The position numbers were made by a program, and so were the translations under genes. Under the pieces are notes generated by a model. It searched no databases and was not told where the DNA came from. It saw only the letters and a program-made list of their open reading frames with translations. A stretch of DNA of 64,000 bases from Rapana venosa (lineage: Eukaryota; Mollusca; Gastropoda; Neogastropoda; Muricidae): positions 7,439,799 to 7,503,798 of the forward strand of contig CM054145.1 of NCBI GenBank assembly GCA_028751875.1, read 5' to 3'. This document shows, piece by piece, positions 58,901 to 64,000 of this stretch. How positions within the stretch are numbered: the stretch's first letter is position 1; each line of letters opens with the position of its first letter.

Positions 58901-61900
58901 GCTGAGTTGCCCTGTAATGTTCTAAAAAGGACATTGCCTGAGTTGCCCTGTAATGCTCCAAAAAGGACATTGCCTGAGTTTTCCTGTAATGCTCCAATAA
59001 GGACATTGGCCGAGTTGTCCTGTCATGTTCCAATAAGGACATTGCCTGAGTTGCCCTGTAATGTTCCAATAGGGACATTGCCTGAGTTGTCCTGTAATGT
59101 TCCAAAAAGGACATTGGCTGAGTTGTCCTGTAATGTTCCAATAAGGACATTGGCTGAGTTGCCCTGTAATGTTCCAAAAAGGACGTTGCCTGAGTTGTCC
59201 TGTAATGCTCCAAAAAGGACGTTGGCTGAGTTGTCCTGTAATGCTCCAATAAGGACATTCCTGAGTTGCCCTGTAATGCTCCAAAAAGGACATTGGCTGA
59301 GTTGTCCTGTAATGTTCCAAAAAGGACATTGGCTGAGTTGCCCTGTAATGTTCCAAAAAGGACATTGGCTGAGTTGCCCTGTAATGTTCCAATAAGGACA
59401 TTGGCTGAGTTGTCCTGTAATGTTCCAATAATGACATTGGCCGAGTTGCCCTGTAATGTTCCAATAAGGACATTGGCTGAGTTGCCCTGTAATGTACCCA
59501 AAAAGGACTTTGCCTGAGTTGCCCTGTAATGTTCCAAAAAGGACATTGCCCGAGTTGTCCTGTAATGTTCCAATAAGGACATTGCCTGAGTTGCCCTGTA
59601 ATGTTCCCAAAAGGACATTGCCCAAGTTGTCCTGTAATGCTCCAAAAAGGATGTTGGCTGAGTTGTCCTGTCATGTTCCCATAAGGAGGGACTCTAAGAC
59701 CCATGGTGTTGGGGTGTTGCAGTGAAGCGTCACGGCAGGGTCATCATCATCGGAGCTGGCATCGCGGGGCTGGGAGCCGCCAGACAGTTGATGTCTTTTG
59801 GCATGGAGGTCGTCCTGCTAGAAGCACGGGTAAGATCGCCTTCTGGATCTTGGGTCACTTTTTGAAATAAAATTTAAAAAAACCCATTTGGGTTCCTCGG
59901 CTGGAATTCTGAGGTTCGCCAATGGTGAGATTTTGTGTGTGCGACCGTTTTTAACCATCATAAAGGTAGCCGCATTCTGACTTCGGGGATGTATGCTGGG
60001 TATATACCTGAAGTCGGAATGCAGCTACCTAAATGGTGGGTGGGTGTCGCATGTCGTTAAACTCTCACCATTGGTTAACCTAGAATTTCTAGCCAAGGAA
60101 CCATCCCTCCCCAACAAAAAAAGAAGAAAGTATGCTGGGTTTGTTTGTGTATCTAACCCACTGAACACCATCACGCATATTTGATCTTCTGCGCGAGCGT
60201 TTATATATATACATGGAGACAATGAAGGCACTGGCAGGTCTGCACTTGGAGTTGACCTGGGAGATGGTAAAAGATCCCCACCCTTAATTTCTCCAGATGC
60301 TGCCAGGATTCAAACCCACGACGTCATGGACCCGTGGGATCGAAGTCGAAAGATCTTAACCACTCGGCTATAGCGTCTCTCATTTTACTTTTGTTTTTGG
60401 AGGTTATTTTTTGAGGAAAGGGAGAGAGGAGGAGGACGTGCTGTTTGTCTATACTGTATCTTTGAAGTTGTTTCAGGTTTTTTTTGGTTTGTTTTTTAAA
60501 CTGCTGTAGATATAGTATTTCTGTAAACGCTTTAGTCAACTGCCATATTTGCTGTTGTAGCTGCCATGTTTGTTGTTGTAGCTGCCATGTTTGTTGTTGT
60601 AGCTGCCATGTTTGTTGTTTATTCTAGGCTGCCATGTTTGTTGTTGTAGCTGCCATGTTTGTTGTTGTAGCTGCCATGTTTGTTGTTGTTGTAGCTGCCA
60701 TGTTTGTTGTTGTAGCTGCCATGTTGTTGTTGTAGCTGCCATGTTGTTGTTGTAGCTGCCATGTTTGTTGTTGTAGCTGCCATGGTGGTTGTTGTAGCTG
60801 CCATGGTTTGTTGTGTGTAGCTGCCATGTTTGTTGTTCTAAGTGCCATGTTTGTTGTTGTAGCTGCCATGTTTGTTGTTCTAAGTGCCATGTTTGTTGTT
60901 GTAGCTGCCATGTTTGTTGTTGTAAGTGCCATGTTTGTTGTTCTAAGTGCCATGTTTGTTGTTGTAGCTCCATGTTTGTTGTTGTAGCTGCCATGTTTGT
61001 TGTTGTAGCTTCCATGTTTGTTGTTGTAGCTGCCATGTTTGTTGTTATAGCTGCCATGTTTGTTGTTGTAGCTGCCATGTTTGTTGTTGTAGCTGCCATG
61101 TTTGTTGTTGTTGTAGCTGCCATGTTTGTTGTTATAGCTGCCATGTTTGTTGTTGTTGCAGCTGCCATGTTTGTTGTTGTAGCTGCCATGTTTGTTGTTC
61201 TAAGTGGCATGTTTGTTGTTGTAAGTGCCATGTTTGTTGTTGTAAGTGCCATGTTTGTTGTTGTAAGTGCCATGTTTGTTGTTCTAAGTGCCATGTTTGT
61301 TGTTCTAAGTGCCATGTTTGTTGTTGCAAAGGATGTGTGGAGGCCGTATGTGCACATTCAGTAAGGGGAATCTATGTCGCAAGCCTGTGGAGCTGCCATG
61401 TTGGTTGACAGTTAGCTCCATGGTTTGTTGGTTAGTGTCCATTTGTGTTTGTTTGTAGAGTATTGAAGTGTGTTTCACTCAGATTTTTGACAGAATGATA
61501 TATCTCTGGTGGAAGGATTGCTCAGTGTCGAACACTGCTTTCCCAGCAAGTTAAGCAGCGTCGAGCGTGGTTACCACTTGCATGGGTGACCGTTTTCGCG
61601 CCTTGGCTTCAGTTCATTTCCCCCAGTTCACCCAGCTGTAAATGGGTACCTGCCCTCTTTAGGGTCAGGGAAGGTAAAGCAGGGAGGGAGAGGAGATGGG
61701 CGCCGCCCTCAATATGCTGGCCCCTAGAGAAGCTGATGTCTCTGATGCTCGCTCCCCTACGACCACACAGGTTATGGGACACCTTTACCTTTTTATATAC
61801 CTTTGTTTTACATTCTTATTGCATACACAGCTGTCAGGCTCTTAGCTGCTCTCAGCCACTCAATGGATCCCATCCGGTGCTAGATATAGCAGAAACTGAC

Positions 61901-62735
61901 CGCACTTGGACTTGGTAAAAGGAAGGGGCTGATTTTTAGCACTGGACCCTTGACCATGAGTTATGCTGGATTTGCGTACTGTGCATAAAGTGCTTTGTTT
62001 TTTTAAGTGAAGGGCTTCTTAGGGACATGTTTTAGACATAAAGACATCAATGTGTGTGAGTGTGTGTGTGTGGTTGCATGCATGTGTGTGCATGCCAGCA
62101 TTCATGCGGGCCTGTGCTTGTGTGTGTATTTGATTGATTTTTTATTCTGTTATTTTAAAAACAGATATAGAAAAAGGTAAAACGTAGAAAGGATAATGGA
62201 ATAAGTACTTATGTGCTTAAAAAAAAAAAATCCAGTCCCTGTGTGTATGCAGTTTTGTGTGTGTCTGTGTGTGTGCATGTGTGTGTGTGTGCATTTGTGA
62301 GTAAATCTTCAATGATGAGAGTTCACAGTGGATTTCAGGAGTGTGTGTGTGTGTGTGTGTGTTTGTGCGCACGTGTCTGCGTGTCTGTATGTGCACGTAT
62401 TTGTGTGCGCATTTTTGAGTAAATCTGCATCAAGGACAAGTGGATAGTGGATTTCATGCATATGTGTGTGTATGCGCGTGTGCATGTGTCTGTGCATAGA
62501 TATGTGTGTGTGTATGCACAAGCACATGTGTGTGCGCACGTGTTCATGTGTTTGTATGTGCACGTATGTGTGTGTGTGTGTGCGCATTGGTGAGTAAATG
62601 ATTATCAAGGACTAGTGCTAAAGTGGACATTGGATTTCAGGGGGCAATCCAGTCACCATACTGAGTCGGCAGATCAACATGGAGCTCCACAAGATCAAAC
62701 AGAAGTGCCCCTTGTACGAGAGTAACGGCAGCACA
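46496..62735 (+). CDS. KDM1A: lysine-specific histone demethylase 1 (KDM1A/LSD1), 5' part, partial
   Basis: LSD1 is a nuclear flavoenzyme that removes methyl groups from histone H3 lysine 4 using FAD, usually within CoREST-type repressor complexes. Intact exons: 46496-46660, 49814-50033, 53233-53366, 55450-55528, 57571-57663, 59723-59829 and 62641-62735. All have GT-AG borders, and phases agree (0,1,0,1,1,0) for the first six, giving 266 residues. Residues 1-128 are an acidic/basic disordered tail ending in a KRKRAK nuclear-localisation-like motif and a [10 protein letters not shown] segment. The SWIRM domain spans about 130-230 ([40 protein letters not shown]). The FAD dinucleotide-binding fold follows with G241-A-G-I-A-G246 and E264. 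The last exon needs one base from a preceding exon that is present only in damaged form at 61330-61415. The rest of the amine-oxidase domain and the tower lie beyond the window. Confidence 0.93.
46820..46900 (+). mobile_element. LINE 3' end (CR1/L2-like), sense
   Basis: 'gagggcaggatgaaaaaaga' to 'aataaagataatttttactt' + gact. Corresponds to the minus-strand 3' end at 18064-18150, so both belong to one family. Lies in KDM1A intron 1. Confidence 0.65.
46905..47008. repeat. (CA)n(CT)n microsatellite
   Basis: CA run from about 46917 to 46981, then CT to 47006. Confidence 0.95.
47009..47700. other. KDM1A intron 1 portion; no feature seen
   Basis: AT-rich, no family match. Confidence 0.35.
47708..48105 (+). 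mobile_element. tRNA-headed SINE, family 3, with tail 2 (sense)
   Basis: Head: A-box-like 'tagctgactggttaatagc' and B box 'gggttcgaatc'. The body is 'ggtggggatttttatgatct' ... 'aagatcctgtaagtagatac', then tail 2: 'ccctgaagtggcaatgcggc', 'atacgcaaaatctcaccatt', 'ctagccgaggaac'. The head and body differ from family 1, but the tail is the same module. Confidence 0.85.
48140..48478 (+). repeat. dispersed repeat D (sense)
   Basis: 'cccatggagttgctgggggc' ... 'attctgtgctaggaatttcc' ... 'cttcctgtcatctccttctt' ... 'gtctgacttgtcaggcgctt' ... ending in (GAA)n. Other copies are at 53390-53805 and 57150-57457. No coding capacity or RNA polymerase III boxes were recognised. The (GAA)n end suggests retroposition. 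Confidence 0.85.
48512..48765 (+). mobile_element. SINE A copy with many small deletions
   Basis: Begins 'gggacggggtagctcagtgg' and keeps SINE A block order, but about twenty short deletions are scattered along it (for example 'gtcgaagcatgttacatggg' in place of the usual 5S-like stretch). Looks like a local patch of poor consensus. Confidence 0.85.
48766..49310. other. KDM1A intron 1 portion; no feature seen
   Basis: No exon or family match. A C/A homopolymer patch lies at 49026-49053. Confidence 0.35.
49312..49600 (+). mobile_element. SINE A (tRNA/5S composite), near full length
   Basis: 'caggatagctcagtggtctg' head, 5S-like 'gttaagcagcatcgagcatg', body 'gggtcagggaaggtaaagca', end 'ataggttaagggatatcctt'. 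Lies in KDM1A intron 1. Confidence 0.9.
49814..50033 (+). CDS. KDM1A: KDM1A exon 2
   Basis: 220 nt; acceptor aaaccag/gtg and donor acgg/gtaagg. Begins [20 protein letters not shown], a stretch strongly conserved in LSD1 proteins, followed by a Lys/Glu- and Pro-rich disordered linker. Ends in phase 1. Confidence 0.93.
50275..50465 (-). mobile_element. SINE, family 1 tail 1 and body (antisense)
   Basis: 'aaaggatactggaataagca', 'cagttcccatgtgtatgcag', 'gcctactcttccgaaaagca' and 'gtgcacaagatgttctgcac'. Truncated before the head. KDM1A intron 2. Confidence 0.85.
50880..50985 (-). mobile_element. LINE/SINE 3'-end remnant (antisense)
   Basis: 'caagtcaagccaagtcaaat' then 'ttccagatggtacattgaat' and 'ttttttcatcaagccatcta'. 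Nearly the same block is at 62868-62940. The TTGACTTG-type end (minus sense) resembles the CR1/L2 3' ends in this window. Confidence 0.55.
51040..51190 (-). mobile_element. SINE fragment, family 1 (antisense)
   Basis: 'aaggatagtggataagcact', 'ctagtccctgtgtgtacacg', 'cactggcacactatagccta' and 'aaaggtggaacaggttttat'. Diverged and lacking the head. KDM1A intron 2. Confidence 0.75.
51191..52334. other. KDM1A intron 2 portion; no feature seen
   Basis: About 1.1 kb with no supported exon and no match to repeat families seen in this window. Confidence 0.4.
52335..53172 (-). mobile_element. repeat E, about 0.84-kb tRNA-headed retroposon (antisense)
   Basis: Minus-strand head at 53170-53100 ('ccatggcgcagtggttagcg', a weaker B box). 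The body is parallel to 42008-42869, with short deletions and the same 3' end ('gttgctgcctcatctttctt' in plus sense) and T-rich tail. KDM1A intron 2, ending about 60 bp before exon 3. Confidence 0.88.
53233..53366 (+). CDS. KDM1A: KDM1A exon 3 (start of SWIRM domain)
   Basis: 134 nt; acceptor gttag/gtctg and donor agaatg/gtaagg. Enters in phase 1, completing a Gly codon. Encodes [20 protein letters not shown], then SCFTDLANG and [10 protein letters not shown]. The [10 protein letters not shown] and MTSQEA blocks are near-invariant in LSD1. Confidence 0.96.
53390..53805 (+). repeat. dispersed repeat D with internal partial duplication (sense)
   Basis: The block 'cttgtctacaggtataaat' + 'ggaagttctg' occurs twice (about 53410 and 53504). 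The repeat then continues normally to 'tgagcattcaaggaagaaga'. KDM1A intron 3. Confidence 0.85.
53812..54425 (+). mobile_element. SINE family 1 (tail 2) split by about 230 bp of unrelated sequence
   Basis: Head-like 'gggatagcctagtggtgaga' to 'gggagtgagcc' at 53812-53872. A segment at about 53873-54105 matches nothing else in the window. Then come 'gtactaactccgctcttcca', the family body and tail 2 ('catccctgaagtctgattgt', 'aaaatctcactattggtgaa'). The inserted segment is open in one frame ([20 protein letters not shown]), without a recognised product. Confidence 0.75.
54426..54662. repeat. CA and TG microsatellites
   Basis: (CA)n at 54425-54456; interrupted (TG)n at 54527-54662. Confidence 0.9.
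54664..55016 (-). mobile_element. SINE family 1, full length with tail 1 (antisense)
   Basis: Minus-strand head at 55014-54945: A box 'tagcctagtggttagaac', B box 'gggttcaattcc'. The body follows ('tttcggatgagactataaac') and the tail 1 ends 'tatcaaagataatggaataa' (plus sense). The reference full-length copy for this family in the window. KDM1A intron 3. Confidence 0.92.
55017..55220. repeat. interrupted (TG)n microsatellite
   Basis: TG-rich with 'gtgcgagtgt' higher-order repeats. Confidence 0.92.
55450..55528 (+). CDS. KDM1A: KDM1A exon 4 (SWIRM)
   Basis: 79 nt; acceptor gttgcag/ctc and donor aatg/gtgagt, phase 0 to 1. Encodes [20 protein letters not shown], then IETPYN, matching the SWIRM helix following the RNR motif. 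Confidence 0.95.
55588..55978 (+). mobile_element. SINE family 1, full length with tail 2 (sense)
   Basis: Head: A box 'tagcctagtggttagagcg', B-box-like 'gggttcgagcc'. Body: 'agaggagaccataaaccaag'. Tail 2: 'caccattcccaaagttgggc', 'gcggctaccttcactgtggg', 'atcgcacattggtgaactct'. Shows directly that the family 1 head/body can carry tail 2. KDM1A intron 4. Confidence 0.92.
55985..56290 (-). mobile_element. LINE endonuclease-RT C-terminal fragment (minus strand)
   Basis: Encodes [40 protein letters not shown] and, after a 1-base shift near 56075, [20 protein letters not shown] ending at a stop near 55990. Same family as 45158-45910. About 100 codons. KDM1A intron 4. Confidence 0.88.
56398..56610. 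repeat. interrupted (TG)n microsatellite with a 45-50 bp higher-order unit
   Basis: 'gtgagccataggcgtgtgtg' and 'gtgagccatgggcgtatgtg' show a repeated longer unit within the TG run. Confidence 0.88.
56766..57047 (-). mobile_element. SINE A (tRNA/5S composite), near full length (antisense)
   Basis: Same block order as 18454-18734: tail 'aaaaaggtaaaggtgtccca', body 'gagggcaggtacccatttac', and minus-sense head 'gatcgctcagtggtcagagc'. KDM1A intron 4. Confidence 0.92.
57150..57457 (+). repeat. dispersed repeat D (sense)
   Basis: 'ccccgtggggatgccaggga' ... 'ttctgtgctaggaattccct' ... 'cttgtcaggcacttaatggc' ... (GAA)n end. KDM1A intron 4, ending about 110 bp before exon 5. Confidence 0.87.
57571..57663 (+). 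CDS. KDM1A: KDM1A exon 5 (end of SWIRM)
   Basis: 93 nt; acceptor cttgaag/ct and donor ccag/gtaatc, phase 1 to 1. Encodes [20 protein letters not shown] and [10 protein letters not shown], the conserved final SWIRM helix and the linker to the oxidase domain. Confidence 0.95.
57838..57985 (+). mobile_element. SINE family 1, head fragment (sense)
   Basis: tRNA-like head 'gggatggttaagaggttcgc' and 'tctgggttcaattc' as in the 39290-39650 copy, followed by a short body remnant ('agatgagattatacgaatgc'). KDM1A intron 5. Confidence 0.8.
58030..58350. repeat. degenerate AT-rich tandem repeat
   Basis: Blocks like 'ggaacataaatattgcatag' recur with spacing of about 40-60 bp (58050, 58105, 58150, 58210, 58255, 58320). 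It leads directly into the 36-bp minisatellite. Confidence 0.7.
58358..59687. repeat. 36-bp minisatellite, about 37 units, in KDM1A intron 5
   Basis: Unit 'ttgccctgtaatgttccaaa' + 'aaggacattggctgag'. The unit is a multiple of three, so all frames stay open on both strands and give a 12-residue periodic peptide. This is a by-product, since the array is intronic. Subtypes (ccaat-aagg / ccaaa-aagg; ggctgag / ggccggg / gcctgag) cluster locally. A run of six near-identical 'ccaat...ggccggg' units lies at about 58665-58870. The array ends 35 bp before exon 6. Confidence 0.95.
59723..59829 (+). CDS. KDM1A: KDM1A exon 6 (FAD-binding motif)
   Basis: 107 nt; acceptor gttgcag/tg and donor cacgg/gtaaga, phase 1 to 0. 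Encodes [20 protein letters not shown], then [16 protein letters not shown]. The GxGxxG loop, and the acidic residue ending the second strand, bind FAD. Confidence 0.96.
59885..60110. repeat. inverted pair of SINE tail-2 modules
   Basis: 59888-59990 is tail 2 in antisense ('ggttcctcggctggaattct' ... 'ccgcattctgacttcgggga'). 60003-60105 is tail 2 in sense ('cctgaagtcggaatgcagct' ... 'tctagccaaggaacc'). Together they form an imperfect palindrome of about 215 bp centred near 59998. Confidence 0.88.
60115..60385 (-). mobile_element. tRNA-headed SINE, family 3 (antisense)
   Basis: Minus-strand head at 60383-60310: A-box-like 'tagccgagtggttaagatc', B-box-like 'gggtttgaatcc'. The body contains 'ttaagggtggggatctttta' and continues to about 60120. 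Its own tail 2 would be the antisense module at 59888, with the sense module lying in between. Confidence 0.75.
60541..61327. repeat. 21-bp minisatellite, about 37 units, in KDM1A
   Basis: Unit 'gtagctgccatgtttgttgt' + t, with variants (extra GTT, 'ctaagtgccat', 'ggtggttg'). It reads as an alternating Cys/Val or Met-Ala-Thr periodic peptide, which is a by-product of the 21-bp period. The array runs up to the damaged exon at 61330. Confidence 0.95.
61330..61415 (+). pseudogene. KDM1A: KDM1A exon 7, present only as an indel-damaged copy
   Basis: The exon that should follow exon 6 in LSD1 encodes the DRVGGR...KGNYVADLGAMVVTGLG region of the FAD-binding fold. The stretch at 61331-61413 shows its nucleotide blocks in order ('aggccgtatgtgcacattca', 'gtaaggggaatctatgtcgc', 'ccatgttggttgacagttag'). 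At least five 1-2-base insertions or deletions break every frame. The acceptor region reads 'gttgttgcaaag' instead of a clean cag. The required phase (0 in, 1 out) is exactly what exons 6 and 8 need. Likely a consensus error next to a minisatellite. Real exon loss is the alternative. Confidence 0.75.
61416..61500. repeat. decayed satellite-like sequence
   Basis: 'agctccatggtttgttggtt' and 'gtttgtttgtagag' echo the 21-bp unit. Confidence 0.5.
61503..61795 (+). mobile_element. SINE A (tRNA/5S composite)
   Basis: 'ggattgctcagtgtcgaaca' head (one-base changes), 'aagttaagcagcgtcgagcg', 'ccacttgcatgggtgaccg' and body to 'ggttatgggacacctttacc'. KDM1A intron 7. Confidence 0.92.
62040..62625. repeat. 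interrupted (TG)n arrays with a SINE tail-1 remnant
   Basis: TG runs at 62050-62130, 62255-62300, 62340-62420 and 62460-62585. A higher-order unit containing 'gagtaaatcttcaatgatga'-type sequence recurs at 62300, 62415 and 62590. 'gataatggaataagtactta' at 62191-62260 is SINE tail 1 in antisense. Confidence 0.85.
62641..62735 (+). CDS. KDM1A: KDM1A exon 8
   Basis: 95 nt; acceptor gatttcag/gg and donor gcaca/gtaagt, entering in phase 1 and leaving in phase 0. Encodes [20 protein letters not shown], then [11 protein letters not shown], matching the conserved GGNP...[15 protein letters not shown] block. The gene continues past the window. Confidence 0.94.
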
Positions 62736-62741
62736 GTAAGT

Positions 62742-63155
62742 GTATGTATTTGCGTGTGTGTGTGAGAGAGAGAGAGAGTGAGTGTGTGTAGGTGTGAGAG
62801 TGGGTGTGGATGTGTGTGTGAGTGTGTGTGTGTGTGTGTGCATTTGTGTGTGGGTGTGAAAGTGTAGAATCAAAGTCAAATTTTTATTTCCAGATGGTAT
62901 ATTGAATAAATGAAACAGTTGCTTTTTCCCCCCATCAAGGTGTGTGTGGGTGTATGTGTGTTTGTGTGTGTGTGTGTGTGTGTGACATGTGCATGCCTCT
63001 GTGTGAGTGTGTGTGTGAGTGAGTGAGTGTATGTGTGTGTGTGCACACGCGCACATGTGTACGTGCGTGTGTGCATGTGTGTGTGCATTTGTGTGTGTGC
63101 ATGTGTGTGTGAATTATAATGGAGAGAGATACCTAGACAGAGAGAGAGAGAGAGA
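62742..63155. repeat. interrupted (TG)n/(GA)n arrays with a LINE 3'-end remnant
   Basis: TG/GA runs at 62753-62860, 62940-63110 and 63122-63157. 62868-62940 repeats the antisense 3'-end block seen at 50890 ('ttccagatggtatattgaat'). Confidence 0.85.
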
Positions 63156-63289
63156 GAACTCTGAACTCTGAACTGTTTCATGATTAGGCCTATGGCCCAT
63201 ATCCCTGGGGTGTTTATAAACAAATGATCACACAAGACACAGCGATTGATACAAAACAAATTCATGCATTGCTAGATTTTCCATTTAAA

Positions 63290-63870
63290 CTTGCTCTGCT
63301 ACTGGTATACTGCACTTATCAAGTGCTTTCATAACGAAATTGGCAAGACGATTAATAGTCAGCTTATTTCAGATGCAAGTAACATAGTTAATTTAAACAA
63401 TGATGGACTATTGTGCTTTTTTGCAATCAACTGTTCCCGAATGTTGGCGTATTTTGGACACATTAATACAAAGTGGATTTCTGTTTCTGTTCCGCACTGA
63501 CAAATCAGGCACATAAGATCTGCTTCTGACAGAGTATTTCTGAAACGCAGTTTATGTACTTTCAGCTGAGAGACACCTAGTTGTAATCGTATCAGAGCAT
63601 TCCTTGCTTTTATATGTTTAATATGTTGTAGAAAAAGTGGCACAGAAAAGTTAGATTTAAATGTTGAGTATATGGTGTATCTTTTGTGACTGGATATTTT
63701 CTGTCCATTCTTGAACATAAACAGCAGTTAACCGCTTCTTCAGCATCTTAATAAACATTTTCTCATCACCTATTCCTTGATTTTCCCAAGCATCACTGAA
63801 ACCATACTGGTACAAGAAAATACGTATTGATGAGGGCCACGATCTCTTATTCCTTTCATGCAAAAGAAGT
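63290..63870 (-). mobile_element. LINE C-terminal fragment with CCHC-like cluster (minus strand)
   Basis: 63865-63700 encodes RNKRSWPSSIRIFLYQYGFS and KMFIKMLKKRLTAVYVQEWT. After a frame change near 63700 it continues KSNFSVPLFLQHIKHIKARN, ALIRLQLGVSQLKVHKLRFR and CLICQCGTETEIHFVLMCPK. The C-x2-C-x5-6-H-x4-C cluster near the end is typical of the C-terminal zinc-binding motif of several LINE ORF2 proteins. Truncated by repeat H. KDM1A intron 8. Confidence 0.78.
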
Positions 63871-63871
63871 T

Positions 63872-64000
63872 GTTGTTGTTGTGCGTTCCCCAGCTTTACA
63901 CTCTGGGGGTCACCCAGAACATGCACTCTGACTCACTCATCCCACCTGGGAATCACTGTGAGATAGGAAGCACACCGGATGGAAGTTTGCGTGTATGACT
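63872..64000 (+). repeat. dispersed repeat H, copy 2 (runs off the window)
   Basis: Matches 15190-15340 with few differences and ends at the window edge within 'gcgtgtatgact', the sequence where the RTE element is inserted in copy 1. This copy therefore probably shows the empty site. Confidence 0.88.

Noticed and set aside
58343..59725. Apparent 180-264-residue repetitive proteins on both strands
   Set aside because: The 36-bp minisatellite is divisible by three, so every frame is open. It sits in a KDM1A intron between verified splice sites.
60536..61364. Apparent Met-Ala-Thr-Thr-Asn or Cys-His-Val repeat proteins
   Set aside because: By-product of the 21-bp tandem repeat, with no independent coding evidence.

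Overview
This is a window of animal nuclear DNA: spliced genes with large introns, several clades of non-LTR retrotransposons, hundreds of SINE-scale repeats, and long microsatellites. The repeat style (tRNA-headed SINEs sharing tail modules, RTE- and CR1/L2-like LINEs, GA/GT arrays) suggests a marine invertebrate, most likely a gastropod mollusc. That taxon is an inference. Nothing prokaryotic or viral was seen. The sequence is a scaffold with two 500-N gaps (3852-4351 and 32652-33151).

Three protein-coding loci can be supported. (1) A complete five-exon Na,K-ATPase beta-subunit-like gene lies on the minus strand (start codon at 17437, stop at 4694, 340 codons). Its introns hold a CR1/L2-type LINE, an RTE-like LINE with a PHD-like finger, and a short RTE insertion with a clean target-site duplication. 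(2) Two exons of a C-type lectin domain lie on the plus strand (34544-34634 and 35844-36075), with a 2-nt frameshift in the second. (3) The 5' half of the lysine-specific histone demethylase 1 gene (KDM1A/LSD1) lies on the plus strand from 46496 to beyond the window. Seven intact exons cover the N-terminal tail, the SWIRM domain and the start of the amine-oxidase domain. An eighth exon, needed to keep frame, survives only as an indel-riddled copy at about 61330-61415.

Layout: 1-4.4 kb, SINE fragments, a 41-bp minisatellite and a gap. 4.7-17.8 kb, the ATPase beta gene and its promoter. 18.1-19.0 kb, a minus-strand LINE end split by a SINE. 19.0-32.65 kb, a homopolymer-inflated, indel-rich stretch that looks like unpolished assembly and should not be annotated literally. 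33.2-36.1 kb, GT/CT arrays and the lectin exons. 36.1-46 kb, repeats only, including an inverted (twin-primed) LINE fragment between about 93-95-bp direct repeats. 46.1-64 kb, KDM1A with introns packed with SINEs, two large minisatellites (36 bp and 21 bp units) that each stop just before an exon, and LINE fragments.

The three genes have no evident functional link. No previously undescribed defence or metabolic system was found. The most interesting material is the repeat biology (shared SINE tails across families, a tRNA/5S composite SINE, a long-TSD twin-primed insertion) and the damaged KDM1A exon.
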